A stretch of 64,000 bases of DNA from Motacilla alba alba (GCF_015832195.1 NC_052027.1:1984001-2048000), one strand, 5' to 3'. Numbered from the stretch's first letter, positions 49,034-61,707 are shown. Numbers and translations are program-made. The notes: generated by a model from the letters alone, not told the origin.

Positions 49034-51353
49034 TTGAGCTGCACTGATGGAGGACTGGGATGGTTTCTCAGGTGTGATAAAGCTGTGCCAGGCAGCCCAG
49101 GGGATGCAGGATCCTGCAGGGAGAGGCTCTGCCAGGCCACAGGGCTGATGAGGGACCATCCATGAGCTTTCCAGACAAAGCATCTTCCCACAAAACCTGC
49201 CCAAAGCTGAACCCCCCACCCCAATGCTGACCCCAGCCCCTCAGGACAGGCTCAGCACTCACTGCAGGAGTGGCTGCAGCTTTGATGAACCAAAACCATT
49301 CCAAAGCAGCTTCCCAGTCCTGGGAGCTCGTGAGACAGGCGGATTAAATGAGCAATAAAATGCAACTTAATGGGGTCGATGTTAAATTAGTTTCAATTAT
49401 CAAACCCCATTTTAACAAAATGAATGCCTGGCTCCCTTCCAGAGCTCACATAATTTACATGGGAAAGCACTGGGTTCTCTCTCCTCCCACTGGCTGATGG
49501 CATCTCTCCCTCGCCTTTCATTAGGGGATAAATTCCACATTCCATCCTAATATCCCAACAAATTCCCAAAAAGAGAAAAGAGTGCATTCGAGTTTGCTCA
49601 GGAATGCAGCAGAGGTCAATAAATGTAACTGTGACACTTAATAAAACCAAGTCAGTCTGAATAAATCCTGGGAAATTCTGTGCAGATTATTGAGCAACGA
49701 GCTGTTTGGAGAGTGTCATTTTGTAACAAGTGGGAAAACACTCAGGGAAGCTCTGCTTCTCACTGGGGAAAAAGAGGACATGGGCTTTAGAGCACACTCC
49801 AAGTTATTTCAGTGCTGTAAGGAAGAAAAGGCAGTGCCTGGCAGATGTACATCACATATGCTGGGAATTCATGACCCTATTTTGAAATGGGAATCTCATT
49901 TTTATGAGGTTTCTGAGCACCCAGTGCTTGTCCTGCCTGTCTGGGAAGGGAGTGGGGAACCAAGCACATCCCACTCCACCCAGTGCCACTATTCACTATT
50001 ACCTAGGAAAAACTGAGAGCCAGCAGAGTTTTTCCAATTCCCAAAACGAGGTGCAGCCCTTCCTGGTGACGGTTCTTGGCCGCTTGGCTGGAGAACCACA
50101 GCTGGGCTTGCCAGCCCAGAAGAGGCACCATGAGACTGCCATGGAGAGCTTTTTATCCCAGCTGGGGAATGCATCTTCCACCGACAGCCTGAGCAGGAGC
50201 TGCTCTGCCTCTCAGACTTGTTCCTCTCCTGAAATGCTTCCATGTCCCCAAGCCCAGAGTGGCTGCAAAAACCAAACCCAGGTAAACACACAAAAAGCAT
50301 TTCCAGATCACCCTCACCCAGCAGGTCACCCCTCCTGCTGTCCTTCACAGCCTCCTCACGTCCAACTCTCCCATTCTGAGGTCCAGAAGAGATTTTTTGG
50401 AGTTTCTTCCCATTATTCCTCAGTCACCATTTCCATGCTGGCAGATGCAGCACTCCTCTGCCTGAGCTCTGCTCCCACATCCCTGCCTCTTCCCAAAGCT
50501 GCTCCTTCCCTCAGGAGGAAAAGCACAAGCCCAAAGCTTGTCTCTCTCTAAGCCTTTTTGCTGTTTTTTTTAAATTTGAATTGGCAGTAAATATCATCCA
50601 TTGCAGTAATATTTACAGTTTCAGAGTTGCCTGTACTGACTTTTTTTTGGATTTTGGTCACAAAACAACCCAAAAAAGCAGGTTGGAAATCTGGATGCAC
50701 AAAATGGGCACCAGGTCTGTGTTAGGCGTTCAAAGGGATCACAATATCCAGACAGAGAGAAAAGAAGAAAAAAGAAAAAGAAAAAAAATTGTTCAAAGTT
50801 ATTGCCAAATCACCACAACCTGGACTTCAGCTGTAAAGCCCAAAAATACCCCAAAGCTGTGATTTTTTACCACATATAATCCCACTTTTCAGGGATGTCA
50901 TAAAAGACAATTTAAGTTACTCAACACAGAGAATTTGGAAGCAATTTTTCCATGGCTGAGGAGGTGCACAATTCTCCTCCTCATCCCACCTGTGCACCCA
51001 GCTGCTCCCAGCCCCTTTTCACCTCTGGCTCCCCTCCCACTCCCTGCTTCTCACCCCACAAACCCCACTTGCCTTCTCGCAAGTCCCCCCTCAGATGTCT
51101 CCAAGCAAAGCCCACCCAGAGGGAGGCTGGAGAAAATGCAATTTCCTGTGGTCCAGATCAAAATGGAAGGAGAGGGAATGCCCTGAGAGCAAAGCCTGAG
51201 CTCTCAGGGAGCATTCCATGGCATCATCTGAGCTGGAAGGACACAAATCATTGATTTCCTTCCAAGTCTCACTGGTCACCCACTGCATAATCCCCATTTC
51301 ACTAGTAAGAACAATGACCATATCCAGAATTCTGTCAGGGATCTATTCTGCAG

Positions 51354-51445
51354 ATTCCAAATACAGGAGATGGAAATGAACATAAAAAACACCCCCTAAA
51401 TAACCAGAAAAAACCCCCCACCCAAAATATTAAGGGCAAGGCAGA
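51354..51445. repeat. Dispersed direct repeat, copy 1
   Basis: CCAAATACAGGAGATGGAAATGAAC to TTAAGGGCAAGGCAG matches 54862-54947 in the same orientation with small gaps. The family is not recognised. Confidence 0.8.
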
Positions 51446-51606
51446 AGGTACAAATTCAAAAGGTTCAAATTATTGGGATAGCAGGAATTTCAGCCACTTC
51501 TGAGTTCATGCTGTAGGTAGAAGGTACAAAGTGAAAAGGTACAAATTAAGAAGGCACAAATTATTGGGATAGCAGGAATTTCAGCCACTTCTGAGTTCAT
51601 GCTGTT
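51443..51606. repeat. Tandem duplication, 91-bp period
   Basis: TTATTGGGATAGCAGGAATT plus TCAGCCACTTCTGAGTTCAT occurs at 51470 and 51561; the spacer GAAGGTACAAA segments also repeat. Confidence 0.88.
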
Positions 51607-52429
51607 CCCAACATGCACTGGACAAACTCAAAACTTTCCCACACAAACTGCTAATTTCCTTTTCAGCTGTGCCAGACAGCCACGGGAATCTTTATAAATG
51701 ACAACATCCCTTAAAACAGATGCAATCTTCAGCCATTTCAACTCAGAAAATTGGAATTAAGACACATCAAGCCATTAAGATAGCTGTATTTTTCATACTT
51801 TGCCCGACACCTGGAAAGTTTAATGAAGTTTAAAGTCACCAGCTTCAGCTGGAGATGCTGACTGCTGGCTGGCTAATTAGTTACCTGTCTCGTTCATTAG
51901 CAGCTTCCCCAGTAGTGGATTATAAATGGTTGTAATTCTTGCCTTGCTTCACGGAGTAATTAATATGATATAGACTATTTAACAACGGTGTCTTAGCTTG
52001 ATTTATGAAGCTGAATATGTGTATTTTACTGCAAAATAAAAAATCCAAACACATCAGGAAAACCGGGCTGAAGCACTGAAGGGAGAACAGGAAAATTTTG
52101 CTTTTTCCCTGCAATACACAGGAAATCTTTCCTAAAACTTGCAGTAATGAGTCAGTGCAGCCTGGCAGCAGCGATATTCTTAATTTCAGAGCGCAGCATT
52201 TGACAAATGCTTCAATAAAGAAGCACCAAGCAATGCCCAGCTGAACTGCAGCACCCCGAGCTCTGTTCACTACAGGAACTTACTGATCTGCCACGGGCTG
52301 ACTTGAGCATGAAGTGCAAAACCACGGCAGCATCTGCTCTGTTTAAGGGCCCCAACCCTGCAAAGAATGCAGCCCTCGTGGCAAGCAAGGACAGGACAGG
52401 ACTTTTTGAGGGGTGGGGTAAAATAGAAT

Positions 52430-52745
52430 TAGAAATGTAATAATATTATAACAAAAAATATAGTGTTTATATATAATATAATGTGTATGTATAATATATA
52501 ACTGATCTTTATATAATTTTATATATAATAATGTTGATCTAGAATAATAATATAATAAATAATATGGTGTTTTATATAATATAAAACACCATGTTTACAT
52601 TACACAATACATACATATGTATACACCATATTTATATAAACACAATATAAAACACCATATTTATATACAATATTTCTATAAAATGTTTATATTAAAATAA
52701 TGTTCCTGTATAATACTATATAATAAATAATATAGTGTTTATATG
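52430..52745. repeat. AT-rich TATAATA tract
   Basis: Almost pure A/T with TATAATATAA and ATATTTATATA variants and no regular unit. Confidence 0.9.
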
Positions 52746-52751
52746 GAGTTT

Positions 52752-53095
52752 ACCAAACCAAGAGCTCCAGGACAAGTTAATTTCTTAAAGCTCCTGTATT
52801 TATGGGGTGCTTGCAGCTGGAAGGGGCTGGTCAGGACTCAGGCCAGGATCTGCCATGGGTCAGTGGGTGTTGAGCAGTTTTATTGTGCATCACTTGGTTT
52901 TTTTCTTTATATTATTATTTACTAGTATTATTATAAAATAAATTATAATGTTATTTATGCAATATTATTATTTACTATATTATTTATTATAATACCATTA
53001 TAATAAATTATTGCATATTATAATTTACCCTACAAAATACCTGTAATTAGAATTATTTTACCCTATAATTATATTTTACCCTACCCTACAGGTGT
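52752..53095 (+). mobile_element. LTR fragment with TTA-rich core, copy 1
   Basis: The first about 170 bp match 55815-55985 (GGGGTGCTTGCAGCTGGAAG, GTGTTGAGCAGTTTTATTGT). The TTA/TAT-rich run to about 53085 then diverges. The arrangement resembles a widespread avian ERV LTR with an internal TTATTATT stretch. The family name is not certain. Confidence 0.6.
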
Positions 53096-54269
53096 TGAGG
53101 AGCCTCACTCCTGTATGGCCAGCCCAGGTCCAGTGATTCTGTGGCTGCCCACATTTCTGGCACTTCCTTATCCGAGCTGGGCTGAATTTTATTCCCCTTG
53201 GATGATCCTCCTCACTGAGGGACCTTTCCCCAGTGAAATGATCCCTGCCAAGAGCATTTCCAGCCACTTCAGCTCCAAGGGCTGCAGCAAACCCAGGGAT
53301 TTCACCCCAAAAGGCTCCCCCCGTGTTCTGAAGGATGAAAATCCCCAGCAGAGCGGGAGAAAAGGAGCAGAGGTTTTGTAGCCAGGCAGGGAGGAAATCC
53401 CCACACAGACAGGTTTTAGACTAGCTAAGCCAGGCTTGGCCCAGCACCCAGCAGAGCTCCCAGCAGGATTCCCCCTGCACCACATCCCTCACCTCTTGTT
53501 CTGCTCCATGACTGCTCAAGCTTTACAAAATTAAGCCCCTTTCCAATAATATTTAGGTTTTCTAAGAATCCCACAGTATTTTACCTATAAAACACCCCAC
53601 TAATCACCTCCAATTTTGCCATAAAACCCATTTTTACCAGCAATAAATAATCAGTTTGGGTCCATATCCTCGCTAATTTGATAGATGCGTGGTAAAGTAG
53701 GTATTTCTGTAAGTCCCTAAATGAGATTTAATTTCAATACCTACACACTAATTCAAATGCAAAGGAGCTAAATTGAAAAGGGGCATCACATAAAACACAC
53801 AGGGGATCAATACACAGCCAGAGAGTTGGAACATCTGCTCAGAAAGATGTCTGCCTACTCCCTGGTTTATTTAAAGTGCACCATCTCACCTTCTTAACTT
53901 TTGAGAAAGAGGCAGTTAAATTTGCCCAGATGGACTTGAGAGTTAAACAGAGAAAAACATCATATACCTAATCATCTGTATATAAAAATGAGGAGATGGC
54001 ATTGATATGGCCTCTGGTTTCCTAATTTGGGAAACGATGGCCTAAATCAATCAGGTCACATCCAGCAAGGGCTTTGCTGCTGGCAGATCAGGAAGGGAAA
54101 TGGGTACAGACCTCTCGTGAGGCTGACTCAAATCCTCTGCAATCACAGACAAACTTGCCACATAATCCCTACATAAGCATAAATTACATTTTCTTAGCTC
54201 TCCTTTCCACCTCTGTACAGCGGAGCGATGCTGCAGAGCCCACCAGGGCAGCTCAAAGTCTTCTGGCTT

Positions 54270-54724
54270 TGCTGCCTTGTGCAGGCTGCCCTGGAGCAGA
54301 GGCTGGATGGAGTTAAATAAAAAAAAAGGGAATTATCCAAAGCATCTCCTCCATGGATCCACCTTGGGCAGCACCAGAGCCCAGCCAGGGCTGCACCCAA
54401 GAGGAACCCAAATGGTCCCAAAATGCACGAGCGCTCCCGGGGTCTCTCCCTTGGCTCAGCTCTGCTCCATTTGCACCTTGCAGTTCATTGTCCCGTTCCA
54501 GCTTTAGCCCAGGCACTCCCACCCTGCTTGTTTTTCTCTCTGCAGCCCACGCTGTTTGTGCTCCTGGGCTGAGCTTTGGATCATTTGTCCTTGGTGCCCA
54601 GCTGGAGCAGGAATTGTTTTGTCTCCCTGCTCTGTGCACAGAGCTCACCATCCCCTGGTGTGAATCCCAAACACTAAAGCAGCACAGAATCTGAAAAACA
54701 TAAAAACTAAAACCTGAGGCATCA
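54270..54724 (-). mobile_element. Solo LTR, TGATGCC family, 4-bp target duplication
   Basis: A 455-bp element, plus-strand TGCTGCCTTGTGCAGG (one change from TGATGCC) to AAACCTGAGGCATCA. GCTT flanks both ends (54266-54269, 54725-54728). It is nearly identical to the copies at 43.7 and 47.1 kb. Confidence 0.88.
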
Positions 54725-54861
54725 GCTTCAGTTTAAAGGAATTTTAGTCCAGCTGAGGTTTAACCATTCTCATCCCAGTCAGGAGAGGAGGATCCAGGAC
54801 CTGCTCACCCCAAACCTTCCTGCAAGACAATGCTGCTGGGGGGCCACACCTCTTCTAAGGG

Positions 54862-54947
54862 ATTTCCAAATACAGGAGTTGGAAATGAACAGGAAAAGCC
54901 CCTAAATAATAATAAAAAACACACTCAAAGTATTAAGGCAAGGCAGT
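54862..54947. repeat. Dispersed direct repeat, copy 2
   Basis: Partner of 51354-51445; CCAAATACAGGAGTTGGAAA to TTAAGGCAAGGCAG. Confidence 0.8.
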
Positions 54948-55639
54948 TGTGATTTGCAAACCCTTCCCCAGTGGTGCCCAGGGCTGGGTGGTGTTCGAGG
55001 AGCACCAGGAGTCACTCCCTGCCTCCTCTGCTGTGCAAACATTAATTAAGCAGCTGGCTCCAGAAATGCAAAGTGCTGCAGAACTGACCAAAATATTAAT
55101 TAATTAATTACGGGGCAGCAGCAGATGAATCATTTCCCAGCTTCCTGCTCACATCAAAGTGCAGAGGGAGCTACACAGCACGAGCTAAAAAAAAAAACCC
55201 CACACTGAACAAATTGAACTGCGGCCTCGTTTAGAGGAGACCATAATTTAATATGTACAACAGGGCTCCCAGCTTTAATTATTTATATTCAGACACGAAA
55301 TTAGCTGAATTTCTCTGGTATGAAACCTGCAGCTGCTTGGAGAGCAGCACGAATTCAAGTCCTCATCTCTCTGTGAATGTTGAGGTTTGATTTTCAACAG
55401 AGCTGGGTGCCCGATTTCACTGGAATGTATTGATATAAATGATGGGGGGTCTTGCCTCACAGTGGAAAACATTTGACTCTCTATTGCATTTTTTCCCTCC
55501 CCTGGGTGGCACAGCTGTGCTCTAAACACTCTGGTCTGAACCCTGCTGGGGCATTGCTGGGCTGGATCAGCATGGGATCAAAGGACAGAGAATGCCTGGA
55601 CAGGCATTTCTGAGAATATCTTCCTGTTGAAAAAAGTTT

Positions 55640-55810
55640 TGGGGAAAAACCCCAAACCACCACCAAAAAAAAAAAAAAAATCCAAACCAAAAAACCAACA
55701 ACAACTACAACAAAAAACAAACAGCCAAACCAACCAACCAAAAAAACCCAAAAAACCCAAATAACCAAAAAAACCAAAAAAACCCAGTGAAACACAAAAA
55801 ACCCAAACAA
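55640..55810. repeat. A/C low-complexity tract
   Basis: CCAAAAAAACC and ACAACAACTACAAC type sequence. On the minus strand it yields a hydrophobic Phe/Val/Trp-rich spurious frame. Confidence 0.9.
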
Positions 55811-55814
55811 AACC

Positions 55815-56196
55815 AAACCAAGCTAAGAGCTCCAGGACAAATTAATTTCTTAAAGCTCCTGTATTTATGGGGTGCTTGCAGCTGGAAGGGGCTGGTCAGG
55901 ATTCAGGCCAGGATCTGCCATGGGTCAGTGGGTGTTGAGCAGTTTTATTGTGCATAATTTGGTTTTTTTTACTTTATATTATTATTTACTATTATTAAGT
56001 AAACAATACTATTATTTACTTTATGTTATTATTTATTATATTATTATTATATTTATCATTATATTTTATTTCAATTATTAAATGGTTCCTTTGTCAACCT
56101 ACAAGTATCAATTTTGATTCTCCTCCCCACTGCACTGGCGTGGAGGCAGGTGAGGGGGAGCTGGGTGGGGCTGAGCTGGGTTTAACCCACAGCACA
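55815..56196 (+). mobile_element. LTR fragment with TTA-rich core, copy 2
   Basis: Contains the 170-bp match to 52752, then TTATTATTTACT repeats, TTTCAATTATTAAATGGTTC, TGATTCTCCTCCCCACTGCA and an end GGGTTTAACCCACAGCACA. This order is what I know from an abundant avian ERV LTR ending TTAAACCACGACA. The 5' part is missing. Confidence 0.7.
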
Positions 56197-56456
56197 GTCA
56201 GAAGGGGAATGGATAAATCCCACTCTAAAATATGCATCTGCACACTCAGACATTCATGTGTCTGTGCCACTGCAGCTCATTAACATGCGAACACGACCTC
56301 AGCACAGGAACTCTGCTGCAGGAGGGTAATGAGGCAGAGGATGGCACAGAAGTCACAGAAACACAGAAAATTCCCTCTCAGACTCGTCCAGAGCATTGCA
56401 GGCACACAAAGTCACATCTCCCTTTGGCTCACCCGTGCAATGCCTTGTGTTTCCAC

Positions 56457-56818
56457 TGATGCCTCGAGTTTGAGCTGTCATATTTCCAGACTCTGCACTG
56501 CTTTGGTGTGTGACTCTGAACTCCACACACGGTGCCAGCAGCTCTCCTCACAGCTCAGCCCCACACAACAATCCTTTCCAGCCCAGGACCAAGGACAGAG
56601 CTGCAGCTTCAGCCCCAACAGTGCAAACAGCAGGGGATGGAGGAGAGAGAGCAACCTGGGAGGGTGGGACTGGAATTGGCAATGAACCCCAACGTGGAAA
56701 TTGTTAACCGTGTGCTTTCTGCAGATAGCCAAGCACCCCAGCACCGGATTTGATCCCTTTTATCCCTTAATAAACCTTTCAGCATTTTAAAGAGTGAGCT
56801 TTGTTTCTCACACATCCA
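56457..56818 (+). mobile_element. Older LTR related to the TGATGCC family
   Basis: Starts TGATGCCTCGAGTTTGAG, has the TGCTTTGGTGTGTGACTC segment shared with 62.8 kb, and ends after CTTAATAAACCTTTCAGC with CACACATCCA. AATAAA fits a polyadenylation signal. No clear target duplication is seen. Confidence 0.65.
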
Positions 56819-57172
56819 ACAAGGAGCTGGTGGCAGTGGCTGGAGCCCTAGAGAAGCTCTGGGGATGCTGCTCTTGGGCATGGTGGCACCACTCAACTCC
56901 ACAGGGGTTTGTTGGGGCAACACCCTCTCCTACCTACACATCATAATACTGGCTTTTTGCAGATATCAAAATGGATTTTATTTGTGCGGTGTTAAAGTCA
57001 CTTTGTTACAGAGATCCAGTTTTTATTTCTGTTGTGATTAAGCTTAGTGCAATAGCTGATACCAGTGTGCTTGTGTTAAAATGCCTGCAGGGATGGGATG
57101 ACACCCAATGCACACAGGATGAGCACACCTGGGCAGATCTGCCAAGCACCAGCACTCGCTGACTGAAGGCAG

Positions 57173-57495
57173 TGTGGGCCAAAAACTGGAGGTGATGATG
57201 AAAAAGGACTAAAACCACAGCCAGAGAATACTCATGCTCTAAAAAGGTGGAACTGAGGAGGAGCCATGCTAAACAGTTCTTGGAAAATGGAAACTAGTTT
57301 GGGGAAAAGTTTGCTATGCATAAGGGTTTATGAATATGCAACAGGCTGATGTAACTAAAGGGTATTTAAGGGGTATCCCAAAGATAGCAGTGTGCTCTTG
57401 GCTGACCCAATGACCTTTGCTCCATGGTCCTTGTCTCCCATTGTCCTTTACTAAACTTTTCACATTTTCACAGGAGAGTGAACGTGTTTTTCACA
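57173..57495 (+). mobile_element. Possible LTR remnant
   Basis: TATGCATAAGGGTTTATGAA, then GGGTATTTAAGGGGTATCCC (TATA-like), then TTTACTAAACTTTTCAC and a CACA end give a promoter-like and tail-like order seen in LTRs. It has no sister copy in the window and no target duplication. Confidence 0.35.
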
Positions 57496-59532
57496 GCCCC
57501 AAAACCTCTTCCTTCACCAGCCCTGCTGCTCTCTGCAGCTGAGACCCACGACCAGGATGACACCTGGGCTGTGCCTGACTCTGAACTAACCCAAATATTC
57601 TATTTTCAGGTTTAAGAATTGAGCTTTCTCAGTCCTTTAAGGGTCCTCAAGGCACTGTGGAGGGTTGGTAGACAACTTCCTGCAGTCTATTTTTTTTTTT
57701 TTACTATTTTATAACTCAGTTATTAATATTTTTTTGCAAGGGTGGAAAATGGTTTGCTCAACACGAAACCACAAATTTCCCCCTTAACTTCAGAATATTT
57801 AACAGCCACCTGTGCCTGTGTTCATAACAGCAGAGCACGACACAAAACACTCCCAAAGCTCTGGGAAGCAATCCAAGCGCATCCCTTGAACAGAGCCCAA
57901 ATGAGGGAGCCCTGCTCATGGCAACACCAGAATTCCCACAGCACAAGCACTTCCCTGCCTCCAGCCAGCTCAGACAATGCTGCAGAAAATTCCACATTTA
58001 AACCCTGCCCAAAGAAGGCAGCCCAGAGCACGTCCTGCAGCAGAAAGAAACCATTTCCTCCTTCAGCACCCGTGCTAAAACTCACACAAAACTCCTGGCA
58101 CTCCTCTCCCCACACATCTGTAAAATCTTCCTGAGCAGGAGAAGAATCTGAGGCCTGGGGAAATTCAGTGCACTGCAAAGAGGAGGGGAATGCTGCAGCA
58201 AAATGATGGGAGTGCTGGAGAGTATGTATTTTGTATTTTCATTAAACTCTGTAGTTTGTATTTTCATTAAACACTGATCTTTTGATCAAGGCAACCCCCC
58301 CAAACACATCCCCCTGAAACTTTATTTTGCTGGCACTAAGCAGTTTGCAATAGGAGTAGAGAAATTACAGTAAAAATATTTTCCATGCTTTTGTTTTCCC
58401 ACTCTTTCATTTATTTGCTTGAAATAAAGGCTCGTCCTCGCTGTGCTCCCCCAGCCCAGCTTCCCTGGGGTTGCAATTCCCAAAACACGTGGGGGCTCTG
58501 CATTGCAGAACCTCTCTGCATCCAATTTTCTGCCAGCTCAGAAACTGTCAAAGCACATTTAGGAAGACTCGGAACCGAATTTCAAAAATAGGTACCCCTA
58601 AGTACCGGAAGAAAAGTGGCTTTGTGTTCAGTAGAGCTAAGCAGAAAAAAATGAACACTGCTCTAAGTACTTTGTTATTATCTAAAATGCTGGGAAAGTA
58701 ACCTGACAGTGAGCACAAAGAAAAGGGGAGAAATCAAGCTAATAAATAAAGCAGTAAAGCAGTCTGAGCAAGCAGCAGGTAAATTAGAGCAATCCAGGCT
58801 AACACCAGGGTGACACAAACATTAATTAAAGCCTGACACCCTCCCTCAGAACAAAACACATGTGGGAGAATAATCGTGGCACTGTAAGGAGGAATTAATC
58901 AAGGATTTGGCAGAGAGAGGAAGAGTCAGGACAGCCCTGGTGTGCTCCAGGACAGGTGATCCTACAACCAGCGAGCAGGCAGGGCTTTGAACCAGCTTTA
59001 CTGAGCCTCTGCTAACCCCAAACGCTCTCAAGAACAGTTTCAGATTTAGGAAAAAGGCACATCCCTCAAAAAATCTCTGGGAATTTCTCCAGGAACGCTC
59101 TGAACATTGCAGCTTGGGCTGAAAAGGTTCAACAAGGGCTCTTGCAGGAGATGGGTGTATGGCAGGAATATGTTATTCTAATTATTTGTTAAATGGAGCG
59201 AGGGCTCAGCTGTAACACAACACCACTTTAATGGGATTTAAAGCTCCACTCCACCGAGGTTTAATTGAGCAGGGAAAGCTTAAAATGGACTGAGGGAAAA
59301 CAACTTCCACCAGCAGCAGCTTTGAAGAGGAAAGGGGCAGAGCAGACCTCTGAGGAACTGTGCTTGGGCTGGGAGACAGGCCCAAGAGGAAAGTGAGTTT
59401 CACCCTGATGAGCTCAGTAACAAGGGCCACCAACAGGGATTTATTTGGGCATTTCAGGAACCAGGGGGCACTCTGGCACTGGATGGAAAAGCAGGGGTGG
59501 TGGAGCTGCAAGGTGTGAAGAGGACACCTCAC

Positions 59533-59667
59533 CTCCCAGGCACAGCATGACTGAGGGCAGCACCAGCAGCTCCCATAGCAACCTCATCTTCAGCTCCAGG
59601 GGCAGGGAGCAGCCCGGGAACGGCAGAGCAGAGCAGGGAGCCCTGGGAACCTCAGGCCAGCTTCAAT
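59533..59667 (-). CDS. CNTN4: CNTN4 start-codon exon: 5'UTR plus signal peptide
   Basis: This exon holds about 80 nt of 5'UTR followed by the contactin-4 start. The ATG is at 59587-59585 and opens an 18-codon hydrophobic leader, MRLLWELLVL then PSVMLCLG, which matches the signal peptide I know for contactin-4 (MRLPWELLVLQS-type). The coding part is 55 nt, 18 codons plus one base, and ends at 59533 before the donor GTGAGG. The acceptor is at 59669-59668 (AG) behind a T-rich tract. The leftover G joins AT from the next exon at 29956 to make GAT (Asp), so the junction reads CLG-DDN, as expected for this family. The leader should direct the protein to the secretory pathway and be cleaved near the junction. 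A first exon with UTR and an upstream acceptor implies at least one more 5'UTR exon beyond this window. A longer plus-strand frame overlaps it and looks like chance. The acceptor and UTR length are inferred; the coding match is strong. Confidence 0.9.
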
Positions 59668-61544
59668 CTGAAAAACAAAACACATTGCAAGGACGTTTAG
59701 GGCTGGTGCTGCCGACAGCGTGGTCTTCCTTTCCAGGAGAGATGGATCTGAGGATCAACAAAGAAACTTTGGTAAATGTTGACTTTCAAATCATTCCCAG
59801 CAGTGATGTGGGGCCATTTCAGGTGTCTGGGTGGCGGGTGAGGATTGAGAGTTGTAACCTGGAGCAGGGAAATTTCTGCTGTCTCTTACTTTTGCCCTCA
59901 GGAGATTCACTCCCTGCCTCTCTGGGGTGTAATTAGTGAACTCTGAAGATTAAAATGAAAATTGGAGTAATTCTCTGCTCTGTAAACTCTTCTGTGCAAA
60001 CATCATCCAGCGCACAAAGGACACCATCTCTGCAAGGCAACACTTTGCAGGAAAGCTTCCCACCCTGCTCAAGGAAAGGGACATTTTTCCCATTCCACCT
60101 CCATCCTCTAAAACTCTGTTTAAAAATCCACCTTAAAAATCTCCAGGTAAAAACTGATCTTCCCCTCACCCCCTATTACAACCTGTAAATAATTAGAATT
60201 TGAGAGCAATTTGAGACTTTCTCAGCTGATCACTGCAGACTTCCACCATCCCCCTCTGAGCAACCCAAGGGGGAAAAAAACGCCTTCATTTATGAAAGGA
60301 ACCACTCCAGAGCAGGCATTTAAATATTAAAAATAAATAAATCAGGCCAGACACACATTCTTATAATTTATTCATCTCGGTGAAGACTGGAAGTTCAGGG
60401 CCCTTCGTGCTTACAAGACAAACTGCATGAGTAATAACAAGAGATGTCTCTGCCTGCTTTTGTGAGCTAAAACTGGCAGAATCCTGTTAATAAAGTCAGG
60501 TTCAATGCACTGGGAAGGATGAGAATCTTTAGCCTCAGATCTGAAGATGCAGCTTTGAAGCAGGGAGAGATTAATTGCAGAACTTCATCTGCTCTCACGC
60601 AGACTGACGGGGGCAGCAGGAATGGCCAATCAGTGAATGCCAAGAACTATTTAAGGCAATGTTTAGAGTATTAATTATTAATTTTGGAAGGAAAATGTCT
60701 ATATTGATTGACATGGTGAAGCAGTTACACTGCTCATAGTGAACTCCAGAAATGGTTTTGGTTTTTTTACCCTGAAGTCTTGACCTGTAGAAAAGTATTA
60801 AATTTCCTCCAAGTACCAAATTCTCTTGATTATAACAGCAGCTACACAAGAGATTTCTACTAATTTTACACCAATTTAAGTGAAATTTGAGATAAATCCT
60901 GGATTTCAGCAGCTGCTGAAATCATTCCTGCTCTCTTTTTGCCACTAATCATCCCCATCAATAAACCCCTCCAAAATTTCTCTTCCTTACCCTTCCTGGA
61001 GATGCTTTACAATCATTCTCCTCTCTCCCTGCAATGAGCACAGCAATCACTCACAGCATCTGATACCTCATTAAAAACACAAGGGGTTGATAAGCACTTA
61101 TCAACTTAACCCACTGCCAGGAGCTTGTGAGAAGCACCCACAGACTGGGAGGGCTCACAAAAAAACCCTAATTTATTTTTTATATTCCATTATTTTCCAT
61201 AAATTAAAAAAAAAAAATCCTGGATAGCCTTGAATTTCTTACCCCTCCCCACTGTAACTTCAGCTCTTGCCACAGCTGCCCTGACCCAGCACCCATTTGG
61301 GGAAAGTTCTGGCTACTGTAGGGGTTTGCAAACTCATTTTATTTCTTTTTCCTACTCGGGAAAGAATGCTTCTCTCAGCATTTTAAACACTGATACCAAG
61401 CATTTCAAAGTCACTAACATAAATTAGTTTCTAGCTTGCAGAGATATTAAAAGTACCAGGCTCTGTCCTTCCCCCCATCGAGTTTTGACACAATCACTGG
61501 ATCTCAGTTTCAGCCAAAAATAAAAGTTATGTTAAAAATATAGA

Positions 61545-61707
61545 ACTGTGGAATGGTTTGGGTTGGAAGGGACCTCAAAGCACATCCAGTGCCACCCCTG
61601 CCATGGCAGGGACACCTCCCACTGTCCCAGGCTGCTCCAAATCCTGCCCAGCCTGGCCTTGGGCACTGCCAGGGATCCAGGGGCAGCCCCAGCTGCTCTG
61701 GGCAATA
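61545..61707 (-). mobile_element. CR1 LINE 3' end
   Basis: Antisense CR1 from GTGGAATGGTTTGGGTTGGA through CCATGGCAGGGACACCTCCC to CAGCTGCTCTGGGCAATAAA. Confidence 0.92.

Larger units (their letters stand above)
29957..59532 (-). other. CNTN4: CNTN4 intron of 29.6 kb between signal exon and Ig1
   Basis: The largest intron in the window, bounded by GTGAGG at 59532 and CAG at 29957. It holds most of the LTRs, two minisatellites (34.97-35.44 kb and 40.2-40.88 kb), AT-rich tracts and seven CR1 pieces. No further exon was recognised. Stretches 30100-34900, 36950-38880, 44190-46670 and 49040-51340 show no assignable element. Confidence 0.75.

Noticed and set aside
59445..59936. 163-codon plus-strand frame
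   Set aside because: It overlies the CNTN4 signal exon on the opposite strand and has no family match.
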